Positions 7,742-16,142 of a stretch of 64,000 nucleotides of DNA are shown here, one piece after another; position 1 is the first letter of the stretch, and every line of letters begins with the position of its first letter. The notes beneath the pieces are model-generated. The model did not search any database. It saw only the letters and a list, made by a program, of their open reading frames with translations, and was not told the origin of the DNA. Both the position numbers and the translations under genes were made by a program. Source of the stretch: Sphingobacterium multivorum (GTDB taxonomy: Bacteria > Bacteroidota > Bacteroidia > Sphingobacteriales > Sphingobacteriaceae); the NCBI RefSeq assembly GCF_039511225.1, contig NZ_CP154261.1:1178001-1242000 (forward strand), written 5' to 3'.

Positions 7742-10700
7742 ATGTATTCAAACCTAAAATTGCGAACCCTTCTCAGCCTGTCTATTTTGATGGGCAACAT
7801 GCTCCTAGCGCAAGCACAAAACCATGCCGTGCGGGGAAAAATTACCGATGCAAAGACAGGGGAATTGCTTGGCAATGTGACTGTAAAAGTCAAAGGATCC
7901 AGCCAATCTTTGCAGACAAACGCTGATGGAACGTTCTCGATCAGTACGAATCCCAATACGGTATTAATCATCACGTCTACGGGGTATAGACCGTATGAAG
8001 TAAAAGTTGGACAATTAAATCAATTGGATATCAAACTCGAGTCCAAGGTTGAGCAAATGGATGAAGTTGTGGTGGTGGGATATGGAAAAATGAAGAAGTC
8101 GAATTTAACGGGGTCTGTAAGCAGCTTGGATAAAAAAGTGCTTGAAACTGGAGTTCGTTCGAACCCAGCTTCTGCTTTGGCGGGTACGATACCGGGTATT
8201 CGAGTGCAGCAAACTTCAGGAAGACCGGGAGCGGTACCCACGGTTGTGCTTCGAGGCGGGACTACGTATGGCGGCGGTGGCACACCATTGGTTATTGTTG
8301 ACGGCTTGATTAGAAATGGATTTAATGACATTAATCAAAATGACATTGAATCGATCGATGTCTTAAAAGATGCTTCTGCTACAGCAATTTATGGTGCTAG
8401 GGCTGCAAACGGTGTGATATTGATAACCACAAAAAGGGGAAAAGAAGGTGTTTCCAATATTACATTGTCGTCTAAAGTTGGTGTCAATAAATTGAACAAC
8501 CCTTTTGATTTCCTAAGTGCCAAAGATTACTTAAACTGGAGTAGAAAAGGTGTTCAGGTATCGGGGCAATATCAACCGTCTCAGTTGAATCAATTAACAA
8601 GTGTGGGGCCCTTTGGTACAGGAAATAAATATAAGGATGATAAGGGAAATATCCTAGATGGTAATCTTACCAGCAATGCCGTGTGGAGTACCATGTTGCT
8701 CGATGATACCAATCGTGAATTGTTGCAACAGGGATGGCAGACCATGATTGATCCTGTAACTGGAAAAGAACTAATTTTTAAGGATTTTGACTATGCTAAA
8801 TATGCACTTCGTGATGCTAGTTTGACGCAAGATTATAATATCGCTTTACAAGGTGGGAACGATAAAGGTAAATATTATGGAAGCGTGGGGAAGTATAACG
8901 AGAAAGGGATGCCAATCAATACTTTTTATGATCGTACAACTTTTGTGTTAAATGGCGAATATAAAGTTAAACCTTGGCTACATTCATTGTCAGGGGTGAA
9001 TTTCGCGTATACGAAATGGCGTGACGCTATTAACGGAGAAGCAAACTATATGACGCGGGCACTGGGAGCCCCTCCAACAATGCGTGGTACAAATGCCAAT
9101 GGAGATCTGCTCGTTGGTCGTGATTATCAAGATGGGAACCCTCTGGTAAATGATGATAAGTTCATACGTAAAAATCTAAATCAGAAGCTTACGCTTACCC
9201 AAGCTTTTACAATTAATTTTTTGGAGAATCTTAGCTTACGCGTCAGTGGTAACTGGTTTTTTAACCAGTCTACTTCCGAGTCCTTTAATAAGGATTATAT
9301 AGCCAGCCCAGGAAATTATGTTCGCACAAGAAATTCCTCGGCTTCCTATGATAAAATATATAATCAAACCTATAACGCAGTTTTAAATTACAGAACTGAA
9401 ATCGCGAGTTCGCATCATATTGACGCGATGTTGGGGTCGGAATTTTTCGATACGTATAACAATGGATTTACAGCTGCGGGAAGTGGAGCTCCAACAGACG
9501 ACTTTATGGATCTTGGATTAACGAGTCCAGAGGCCAATAAAAGAAGTATCGATTCATACCATGATCGACAACGTATCATGTCCTATTTTGGACGCGTAAA
9601 CTATGACTATAAAGAAAAATACCTTTTGACATTGACTGCACGTAGAGATGGTTATTCGACATTGCTAAATAATCGATGGGGAACCTTTCCTGGAGTTTCA
9701 GTCGGTTGGGCTCTACACCGTGAAGATTTCCTGAAGGATTATTTAGGCACTGATAAAGTCGTAAATACGTTAAAATTACGCGCTAGTTATGGAGGGAATG
9801 GGAATGTCAGTGGAATCGGATCCTATACACTTCAAGGTTCATATGGCACAAACAAGTATGATGGGCAGGTGGGGTACACCATGTCTACGCTTTCAATTCC
9901 AAACCTCAAATGGGAGAGTTTGATTACAAAAGAAGTCGGACTTGAATCCAGAATCTTAAATAAGATTGATTTGAGTCTTGCCTATTATCATCGGACGACT
10001 AAAGATAAGATTGCAAGTTTATCATTACCAGCTTCAGCCGGGTTTACTACAATTACGACCAACAATGGCGATATGCAGAATCAGGGAGTCGAAATTGGGG
10101 TGAATTATCAAATGCTGAGAAGGAAAGATTGGGATCTAAGCTTTAATTGGAATACGGCGTATAATAAGAACAAGATCTTAAAATTGCCTTTTAATGGCGT
10201 TGAAAATAACAGACAAGGCGGTTTACAGGTTTATGATCCAAAATCCAAAGAACTCATTTGGGTAGGGGGCAATCAGGAGGGGCAAGACCCGAACGTTGCT
10301 TATGCCTATGAAGCCATCGGGATCATTCGGACAAAAGAACAGTTGGATAGCTACGCCTTGCAATTGAAAGATCTGATCGGTGCGCGTACATTGGTACATC
10401 CGGATGTCTATAATGCATTGTCCAGCAGTGAGAAGAATTTATACTACCCATTAGCTTTAGGCGATGTTATGTGGAAGGATGTAAACGGAGATGGTATAAT
10501 CAATTCTTATGATAGGGTGTATATGGGAAATACAGTACCGAGATGGACGGGTGGATTTGGTGCAGCTTTACGCTGGAAGAATATTAGCTTGAGTACCCGT
10601 TTTGATTACGCATTGGGCTATGTTGCTTATGACGGACCGAGAGCCTGGTTTCTTGGAATGATGCAGGGAACATTCAATACGACAACAAGTGTATTTGATA

Positions 10701-11029
10701 CATGGACACCTGAAAATCCAAATGCAAAATATCCGACTTATTATTGGGCAGATCAATTATTTAAAAATAATACGAGTCGGGAAAGTAGCATGTTTTATAA
10801 TAAAGGAAATTATCTGGCTTTTAGAGAGATTAATGTCGCTTATCGATTGCCTAAATCCATTGCTAACCGATTAAAAATGGAAGATTTAAGCATCTCCGCC
10901 ACAGGCCAAAATTTACACTATTGGTCAAAAAATACATTGTTCTCCCCTGAAAGTGGAAGTGTAGGACAAAATGGAGGCGGATACCCTCTTCCTAAAACAT
11001 TTATACTTGGGCTTCAATTAACATTTTAA
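7742..11029 (+). CDS. SusC/RagA-type TonB-linked receptor of the sialic acid locus (NanO-like)
   Basis: The product has 1095 residues: a signal peptide ending at LLAQAQ (about 1-26), a carboxypeptidase-regulatory-like domain (about 28-105), the SusC linker MDEVVVVGYG, a plug with GTIPGIRVQQTSG, LRGG, LVIVDGLIRNG, VLKDASATAIYGARAANGVI and ITTKRGK, and a large barrel ending in an aromatic residue (LGLQLTF). It is the first gene of a plus-strand run and lies 9 nt before the SusD gene. By analogy with NanO of Bacteroides fragilis and Tannerella forsythia it should import sialic acid or short sialoglycans across the outer membrane using TonB energy. The specificity is inferred from gene context only, since SusC sequences do not reveal ligand by eye. 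Confidence 0.93.
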   Translation: MYSNLKLRTLLSLSILMGNMLLAQAQNHAVRGKITDAKTGELLGNVTVKVKGSSQSLQTNADGTFSISTNPNTVLIITSTGYRPYEVKVGQLNQLDIKLESKVEQMDEVVVVGYGKMKKSNLTGSVSSLDKKVLETGVRSNPASALAGTIPGIRVQQTSGRPGAVPTVVLRGGTTYGGGGTPLVIVDGLIRNGFNDINQNDIESIDVLKDASATAIYGARAANGVILITTKRGKEGVSNITLSSKVGVNKLNNPFDFLSAKDYLNWSRKGVQVSGQYQPSQLNQLTSVGPFGTGNKYKDDKGNILDGNLTSNAVWSTMLLDDTNRELLQQGWQTMIDPVTGKELIFKDFDYAKYALRDASLTQDYNIALQGGNDKGKYYGSVGKYNEKGMPINTFYDRTTFVLNGEYKVKPWLHSLSGVNFAYTKWRDAINGEANYMTRALGAPPTMRGTNANGDLLVGRDYQDGNPLVNDDKFIRKNLNQKLTLTQAFTINFLENLSLRVSGNWFFNQSTSESFNKDYIASPGNYVRTRNSSASYDKIYNQTYNAVLNYRTEIASSHHIDAMLGSEFFDTYNNGFTAAGSGAPTDDFMDLGLTSPEANKRSIDSYHDRQRIMSYFGRVNYDYKEKYLLTLTARRDGYSTLLNNRWGTFPGVSVGWALHREDFLKDYLGTDKVVNTLKLRASYGGNGNVSGIGSYTLQGSYGTNKYDGQVGYTMSTLSIPNLKWESLITKEVGLESRILNKIDLSLAYYHRTTKDKIASLSLPASAGFTTITTNNGDMQNQGVEIGVNYQMLRRKDWDLSFNWNTAYNKNKILKLPFNGVENNRQGGLQVYDPKSKELIWVGGNQEGQDPNVAYAYEAIGIIRTKEQLDSYALQLKDLIGARTLVHPDVYNALSSSEKNLYYPLALGDVMWKDVNGDGIINSYDRVYMGNTVPRWTGGFGAALRWKNISLSTRFDYALGYVAYDGPRAWFLGMMQGTFNTTTSVFDTWTPENPNAKYPTYYWADQLFKNNTSRESSMFYNKGNYLAFREINVAYRLPKSIANRLKMEDLSISATGQNLHYWSKNTLFSPESGSVGQNGGGYPLPKTFILGLQLTF

Positions 11030-11038
11030 TTCCAAATT

Positions 11039-12604
11039 ATGAAAAAGATATTTATATATATAGGTCTTGTAGTTTTTCTGTTTTCTTCTTGTAAAGAAAT
11101 TGACTTGGACCTTAGTCCCGAGGATTACTTTGCCAGCGGGAGTTTCTGGAAAAGCAACGAGCAGGTCGCTGGAGCTATGTTGGGACTTCATACTCAGTTG
11201 CGTGGACAACAGCAAAACTTATGGAATTTGGGTGAACTGCGTGGGGGAACCTTACGAGATGGTACCAGTTTTACAGGAACAGCATCATTGAACTCAGCAG
11301 GTATAATTACACAGGATATTCGTGAAAGCTCTCCTGGCATATCGGGCTGGGCTGGACTGTACGCGCCAATTTTTCAGGTAAATAATTTTATTTATCAGGT
11401 TGAGAAAGCCGATTATTTGACAGATGTGCAAAAGGGCTACTATTTGGGGCAAGCCTACGGACTGCGTGCTTTTTATTATTTCTATTTGTTTAGAACTTAT
11501 GGTCGGGTGCCTTTGGTGACAGAACCACAAGCAGCAATTAATACCCCGACCTCGGCAGAAGAAGCATATAAGGCGCGAACAGAAACGGAGAAAGAAACCT
11601 TAGACTTTATCAAATCGGAAGTTGATAAATCGGAAAAATCGTTTTCAGGAAACTACGAGACTAAAAATCAAAAAGCACAATGGTCTTTGGCGGCAACAAA
11701 AATGTTAAAAACGGAGGTATATTTATGGTCGGCCAAAGTTGATGTGGATGGAAAGGCCCCAGAGAATAGTCTTGCGGAATTAAAACTTGCAAAAGCCGCT
11801 ATAGAAGAAGTAATTCCTAAATATACGCTTGTCAGCAATTTTGCAGAGGCCTTTAAATCTGCCAGTGTACCAGCGATGAAAGGTAATGCTGAAATGATCT
11901 TTGTACTTCGTTACCTAAATGGAGAAGCGACTTCATTTTTCAGTAATTTCATTTATGCGGCAAGTGATGATATTACAGGCTATGTAGATGATAATGGGCA
12001 GGCAATTCCAAAAGATCCTCTTCAGACTGGATCCACGGGTTTGATCCGTTACGAGTATAAAATGGACCTCTATAGATTATATGAAAAGGCTGATACGAGG
12101 GCAAATGCAACATTCCTTAATTTTAATAAAGGAAATACATCTGCCATAGTATTTAGAAAATTCTTGGGAACTTTGATAGACGGCGTTCGTAACTATTCTG
12201 ATGATTATCCTGTTTATCGTCTATCGGAAGCCTATTTATTGTTGGCGGAAATTAAGAATAAATTGGGAGAGGATCCAACTGCTGAAATCATGGCTGTACG
12301 TAATCGTGCCTACGCTGGAAAAGCACCTTTGTTTATAAATAGCAGTTTTGAGGCAAACGAATTAGCGATCTTCTATGAACGTACAAAGGAATTTGTGTCC
12401 GAGGGCAAGCGATGGTTCGATTTGCGACGCATGCAGGATTCTGCTGGAAAACCATTGGTGTTTCGTAAAGATTTGAACTTAGTCGGCGTATTGAACAATA
12501 TTGATGGTCAGAAACACAAAATCTTATGGCCAATAGACTTGGGGACACTTACTGTAGATCCCAAATTAAATGATCAGCAAAATCCAGGTTATAAGGGAAC
12601 CTAA
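11039..12604 (+). CDS. SusD/RagB-type surface glycan-binding lipoprotein (NanU-like)
   Basis: The 521-residue product starts with a lipoprotein signal peptide (FLFSSC, lipid-modified Cys at about 19) followed by the acidic KEIDLDLSPEDYF. A SusD N-terminal segment includes GQAYGLRAFYYFYLFRTYGRVPLV (about 137-160), and the C-terminal RagB/SusD part contains YRLSEAYLLLAEI and FYERTKEFVSEGKRWFDLRRM. SusD proteins sit on the outer face of the outer membrane as a lid on the SusC barrel. Paired with the SusC gene 9 nt upstream and followed by sialic acid catabolic genes, it fits the role of NanU, a sialic acid binder in Bacteroidota. The ligand is inferred from context. Confidence 0.92.
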   Translation: MKKIFIYIGLVVFLFSSCKEIDLDLSPEDYFASGSFWKSNEQVAGAMLGLHTQLRGQQQNLWNLGELRGGTLRDGTSFTGTASLNSAGIITQDIRESSPGISGWAGLYAPIFQVNNFIYQVEKADYLTDVQKGYYLGQAYGLRAFYYFYLFRTYGRVPLVTEPQAAINTPTSAEEAYKARTETEKETLDFIKSEVDKSEKSFSGNYETKNQKAQWSLAATKMLKTEVYLWSAKVDVDGKAPENSLAELKLAKAAIEEVIPKYTLVSNFAEAFKSASVPAMKGNAEMIFVLRYLNGEATSFFSNFIYAASDDITGYVDDNGQAIPKDPLQTGSTGLIRYEYKMDLYRLYEKADTRANATFLNFNKGNTSAIVFRKFLGTLIDGVRNYSDDYPVYRLSEAYLLLAEIKNKLGEDPTAEIMAVRNRAYAGKAPLFINSSFEANELAIFYERTKEFVSEGKRWFDLRRMQDSAGKPLVFRKDLNLVGVLNNIDGQKHKILWPIDLGTLTVDPKLNDQQNPGYKGT

Positions 12605-12614
12605 AAACGAATAG

Positions 12615-12648
12615 CCTGTCTTAATCCCACGCGAAGGTCTGAGACAGG
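12615..12648 (+). other. Intercistronic hairpin between SusD and nanA
   Basis: CCTGTCT at 12615-12621 pairs with AGACAGG at 12642-12648 around a 20-nt loop, in the 74-nt gap before nanA. No T-run follows, so it is more likely an mRNA-processing or stability element than a terminator. Confidence 0.4.
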
Positions 12649-12678
12649 ATATTGTTAACTTTTTATATAAAATACCAT

Positions 12679-13599
12679 ATGCTAAATCAAAAAATCTCAG
12701 GATTAATTGCAGCGCCATTTACTCCTTTCGATGAAAACGGAGAATTGAATCTTGAGCTGATTCCGCAATACTATGCGATGTTAAAGCGCAACCGCGTCAC
12801 GGGTGCCTTTATTTGTGGCTCTACCGGAGAAGGGGTGTCGTTGACTTTTGAGGAAAAAGTTGCAGTGATGACGGCTTGGGCCAGATTGACAAAAGAGGAT
12901 GATGCATTTACACTCATGATGCTTCTGGGGGGAACAAATATCAAAGAATGCCAACAATTGGCCGGGCTGGCCGAGCAAGCAGGGGTCGATGTCGTGTCAT
13001 TTACTGCGCCATCTTATTTCAAACCTGCTAATGTGGATCAATTGGCAAAATGTTGTGTTGAAATTGCACGAGCGGCACCGAATACGGCTTTCTATTATTA
13101 TCATATTCCTGTATTGACCGGCGGAAATTTCCAGATGATCGACCTGTTGAAGCAGATTGATGGGGTGATACCCAATTTTAAGGGAATCAAATATACACAC
13201 GAAGATTTTATGGATTTTCTAAGCTGTATGAATTACGCAGATCGCAAGTATGATATGTTATGGGGAAGAGATGAGAATATGCTGTCCGCCTTAGTATTAG
13301 GTAACAAAGGAGCTGTCGGAAGTACCTATAACTACGCCGCACCTTTATACCTTGATCTTATGGAGGCTTATGATAAGGGAGAGCTTGACAAAGCGAATGC
13401 TTTGCAGCAGCAATCTATCGATATGATCACATTGTTAGGGAAGTACGGTGGTATTTCAGTAGGGAAAGCGTATATGAAATTAATTGGGCTTGACTGCGGA
13501 GCTTTTAGACTGCCCGTGAAAAATATGTCTGTTGAGCAGTTTGAACTGTTTACGGAAGATGCGGTAAAAGTTGGCTTTCAGGGTTTTTGCGCACATTAA
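12679..13599 (+). CDS. nanA: N-acetylneuraminate lyase
   Basis: The 306-residue class I aldolase splits N-acetylneuraminate into N-acetylmannosamine and pyruvate in the cytoplasm. Visible landmarks of the DapA/NanA family are GSTGEG (47-52), the catalytic tyrosine in YYYHIP (Y141) and the Schiff-base lysine in FKGIKYTHEDF (K171). YHIPVLTG and GIKYT resemble NanA more than dihydrodipicolinate synthase. The ATG at 12679 is chosen over one nine codons upstream because MLNQKISGLIAAPFTPF matches the usual family N-terminus. The gene sits between the SusCD pair and a NanM-like mutarotase, which supports the substrate. Confidence 0.94.
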   Translation: MLNQKISGLIAAPFTPFDENGELNLELIPQYYAMLKRNRVTGAFICGSTGEGVSLTFEEKVAVMTAWARLTKEDDAFTLMMLLGGTNIKECQQLAGLAEQAGVDVVSFTAPSYFKPANVDQLAKCCVEIARAAPNTAFYYYHIPVLTGGNFQMIDLLKQIDGVIPNFKGIKYTHEDFMDFLSCMNYADRKYDMLWGRDENMLSALVLGNKGAVGSTYNYAAPLYLDLMEAYDKGELDKANALQQQSIDMITLLGKYGGISVGKAYMKLIGLDCGAFRLPVKNMSVEQFELFTEDAVKVGFQGFCAH

Positions 13600-13687
13600 G
13601 TCAGCTCACTTGTTCTTGTGGGCTAACGTGTTTCCCTCAGGAGATAACTAAGAATAGCTTGGCGTGTATGTTCAACAATAAAAAGAT

Positions 13688-14827
13688 ATGACAAAACAAC
13701 ATTGGATGGGAGTTATCGTGGGAATACTGTTTACAGGTGCTGTTGATGCGCAAGTTGGTCAATTGGAATGGCATAAAGGCATTACGCTGCCGGCTATGCA
13801 AGATGGAAAGACGCATATTGGTCTGGCAGGACCAATAGCTGGTGTTACGGGCAATTGTCTCCTGATTGCCGGTGGAGCGAATTTCCCACATTTACCACCT
13901 TGGGAAGGTGGTGCGAAAGAGATCCAAAAAGAAGTATTTATTTACAGAAAAGAAGGGGTAAGACTACGCTTAGCAGCGCAGGATAGTCTTTCTATGGCGG
14001 TTGCATACGCTGCCAGCCTGAGTCTACCCGATGGATTGCTGGTTATCGGTGGAGAGACTCCTGAAGGAAAAACAGCTGCTTGTAGACTAATTAAATATGA
14101 TGGCTCTAACAAGAAAATTTCGCTGTCAGACTTTCCGGATCTCCCATTTCCGCTTGCCAATATGGGAGCGGTAGTTCATGGGAATAAACTCGTCATCGTC
14201 GGTGGTGAAAAGCAGGATACGGTATCGGACCAAGTGTTGCAATTGGATCTGGCGCATCTTGAAAAAGGATGGGGCTGTGTGGGGAAATTACCCTATGCCG
14301 TCTCCCATGTACAATTGTTGTCTGATAACCAAAATAATCTTTATCTACTGGGTGGAAGAAAGGGGAATTCGCAGGGTCCTTCAACGTTATACCATGAACT
14401 ATGGTGCTCTACCGATGATGGTCGTACCTGGTCTAAACAGGCGGACATTCCTTTTCCTGCTGCGGCAGGAACCGCATGTTTATTACCCGACCAAGGAATA
14501 TGGTTGCTGAGCGCAGATCGGGGTGATACCTTCCATCGGGTGGAATCGTTGATCTTTGACGCTAAAAAGGAAGTGAATCCATCGAAGAGACAGCAACTTA
14601 TTGATGCTAAAAACAAATTGCAAATCAATCATCCTGGTTTCGGTAGAGCAATATGGCGCTATGATTTGAATCTTAAAAAATGGAGCCGGATGGCGGATCT
14701 GCCATCGGATGGGGCGGTGACCACGACAGCGGTGGTCTGGGACGACATGATCATTTTGCCTAGCGGCGAAATTAAGGCAGGCGTTCGTACTCCTGAGATT
14801 TTAGTAGCAACATTTTCTAATAAATAG
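13688..14827 (+). CDS. nanM: Kelch-type N-acetylneuraminate mutarotase (NanM-like, cyclically permuted family)
   Basis: The 379-residue protein has a signal peptide (about 1-22, ending GAVDAQ) and Kelch-like beta-propeller blades: LLVIGGETPEGK, KLVIVGGEKQD, NLYLLGGRKGNSQGPS and a C-terminal WRYDLNLKKWSRMADLP. NanM interconverts the alpha and beta anomers of sialic acid released by sialidases, which speeds uptake. Bacteroidota versions are often circularly permuted relative to E. coli NanM, with the first blade split between termini; the N-terminal LEWHKGITLPAM and the last strand near the C-terminus are consistent. It is probably periplasmic. Its place between the lyase and the transporter gene supports the role. 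Confidence 0.85.
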   Translation: MTKQHWMGVIVGILFTGAVDAQVGQLEWHKGITLPAMQDGKTHIGLAGPIAGVTGNCLLIAGGANFPHLPPWEGGAKEIQKEVFIYRKEGVRLRLAAQDSLSMAVAYAASLSLPDGLLVIGGETPEGKTAACRLIKYDGSNKKISLSDFPDLPFPLANMGAVVHGNKLVIVGGEKQDTVSDQVLQLDLAHLEKGWGCVGKLPYAVSHVQLLSDNQNNLYLLGGRKGNSQGPSTLYHELWCSTDDGRTWSKQADIPFPAAAGTACLLPDQGIWLLSADRGDTFHRVESLIFDAKKEVNPSKRQQLIDAKNKLQINHPGFGRAIWRYDLNLKKWSRMADLPSDGAVTTTAVVWDDMIILPSGEIKAGVRTPEILVATFSNK

Positions 14828-14878
14828 GATTGAAAAAATAAGATATAAAAAATTCATATAACCCTGATAAAGCTTAAG

Positions 14879-16114
14879 ATGATCTCTTCTTTACGACATA
14901 AATCTTTTTACCCGTGGCTCGTTGTAGCACTCCTTTGGGGGGTCGCTCTGCTGAATTATATGGACCGGCAGATGCTATCAACTATGCGCGAAGCCATGCA
15001 GGTCGATATTCCACAATTGCAGCGTGCTGAGACTTTTGGTGTATTGATGGCCGTGTTTCTTTACATCTATGGTCTTATGAGTCCGATAGCGGGTATCGTT
15101 GCCGATCGTAGCAATAGAAAATGGCTGATCGTAGGTAGTCTTTTTGTTTGGTCAGCGGTAACTTATGGTATGGGGATGGCGCACGATTACACAACACTAT
15201 TGGTACTAAGGGCTATTATGGGGTTTAGTGAAGCGCTGTATATCCCGACAGCCCTTTCCTTGATTGCCGATTACCATACTGGAAAAAATCGATCGCTGGC
15301 CATTGGGCTACATATGACAGGACTCTATACGGGGCAGGCTTTGGGCGGTTTTGGTGCAACATTGGCCGCTTCAAAAGGATGGCATACCGCTTTTCATTGG
15401 TTTGGAATTATCGGAATATGTTATGCCCTCCTACTTGCAGTCTTGCTCCTGGAGAAGAAACACGAACCGTCAACTGATGAGCGTACTTCAGAAGATCAAT
15501 TACCCCTCTCTAAAAGCTTACTGCTGCTATTTTCCAATGTAGCATTCTGGATTCTATTGTTTTATTTCGCCGCTCCAAGCTTACCTGGCTGGGCTATCAA
15601 AAATTGGCTGCCAACATTGTTTGCAGATAGCCTAAATATTCCAATGGCCAGTGCAGGTCCATTGTCCACAATCACAATTGCGATCTCATCCTTTATCGGG
15701 GTTATCGTCGGCGGAATACTCAGTGACCGATGGGTGCAAAAGCATATCCGAGGTCGCATCTATACCAGTGCCATTGGCCTTGGACTGACTATACCGGCTT
15801 TATTGTTTTTAGGGTTAGGTCAGACCCTACCTGCAGTTGTGGGGGCGGCAGTCTGTTTTGGAATTGGCTTTGGTATTTTCGATGCCAACAATATGCCTAT
15901 TCTTTGTCAGGTTGTTCCCAAAAATTTGCGGGCAACCGCTTATGGCTTTATGAATATGGTAGGTGTATTTGCTGGAGCTGTCATCACACAATGGCTGGGA
16001 AGATTTAAGGATGAAGGCCATTTTGGCTTAGGCTTTGCATTATTGGGGGCTGCGGTACTGTTAGCACTGCTCTTGCAAATCGTATTTCTTAAACCGAAAA
16101 CACTGGAAAAGTAA
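14879..16114 (+). CDS. nanT: MFS transporter, probable sialic acid permease (NanT-like)
   Basis: The 411-residue protein shows the pattern of about 12 hydrophobic spans with a central hydrophilic loop near residues 190-210. The first span carries the LNYMDRQMLSTM sequence common in anion:cation-symporter-like MFS proteins. IAGIVADRSNRKWLIVG (about 72-88) is the MFS loop 2-3 signature, and a related GGILSDRWVQKHIRG occurs in the second half. It lies 51 nt after nanM and 28 nt before the esterase gene. In B. fragilis an MFS NanT moves free sialic acid across the inner membrane. The substrate here follows from operon context. Confidence 0.83.
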   Translation: MISSLRHKSFYPWLVVALLWGVALLNYMDRQMLSTMREAMQVDIPQLQRAETFGVLMAVFLYIYGLMSPIAGIVADRSNRKWLIVGSLFVWSAVTYGMGMAHDYTTLLVLRAIMGFSEALYIPTALSLIADYHTGKNRSLAIGLHMTGLYTGQALGGFGATLAASKGWHTAFHWFGIIGICYALLLAVLLLEKKHEPSTDERTSEDQLPLSKSLLLLFSNVAFWILLFYFAAPSLPGWAIKNWLPTLFADSLNIPMASAGPLSTITIAISSFIGVIVGGILSDRWVQKHIRGRIYTSAIGLGLTIPALLFLGLGQTLPAVVGAAVCFGIGFGIFDANNMPILCQVVPKNLRATAYGFMNMVGVFAGAVITQWLGRFKDEGHFGLGFALLGAAVLLALLLQIVFLKPKTLEK

Positions 16115-16142
16115 CCGCAGCTATCTCTTGAATGAATAGATC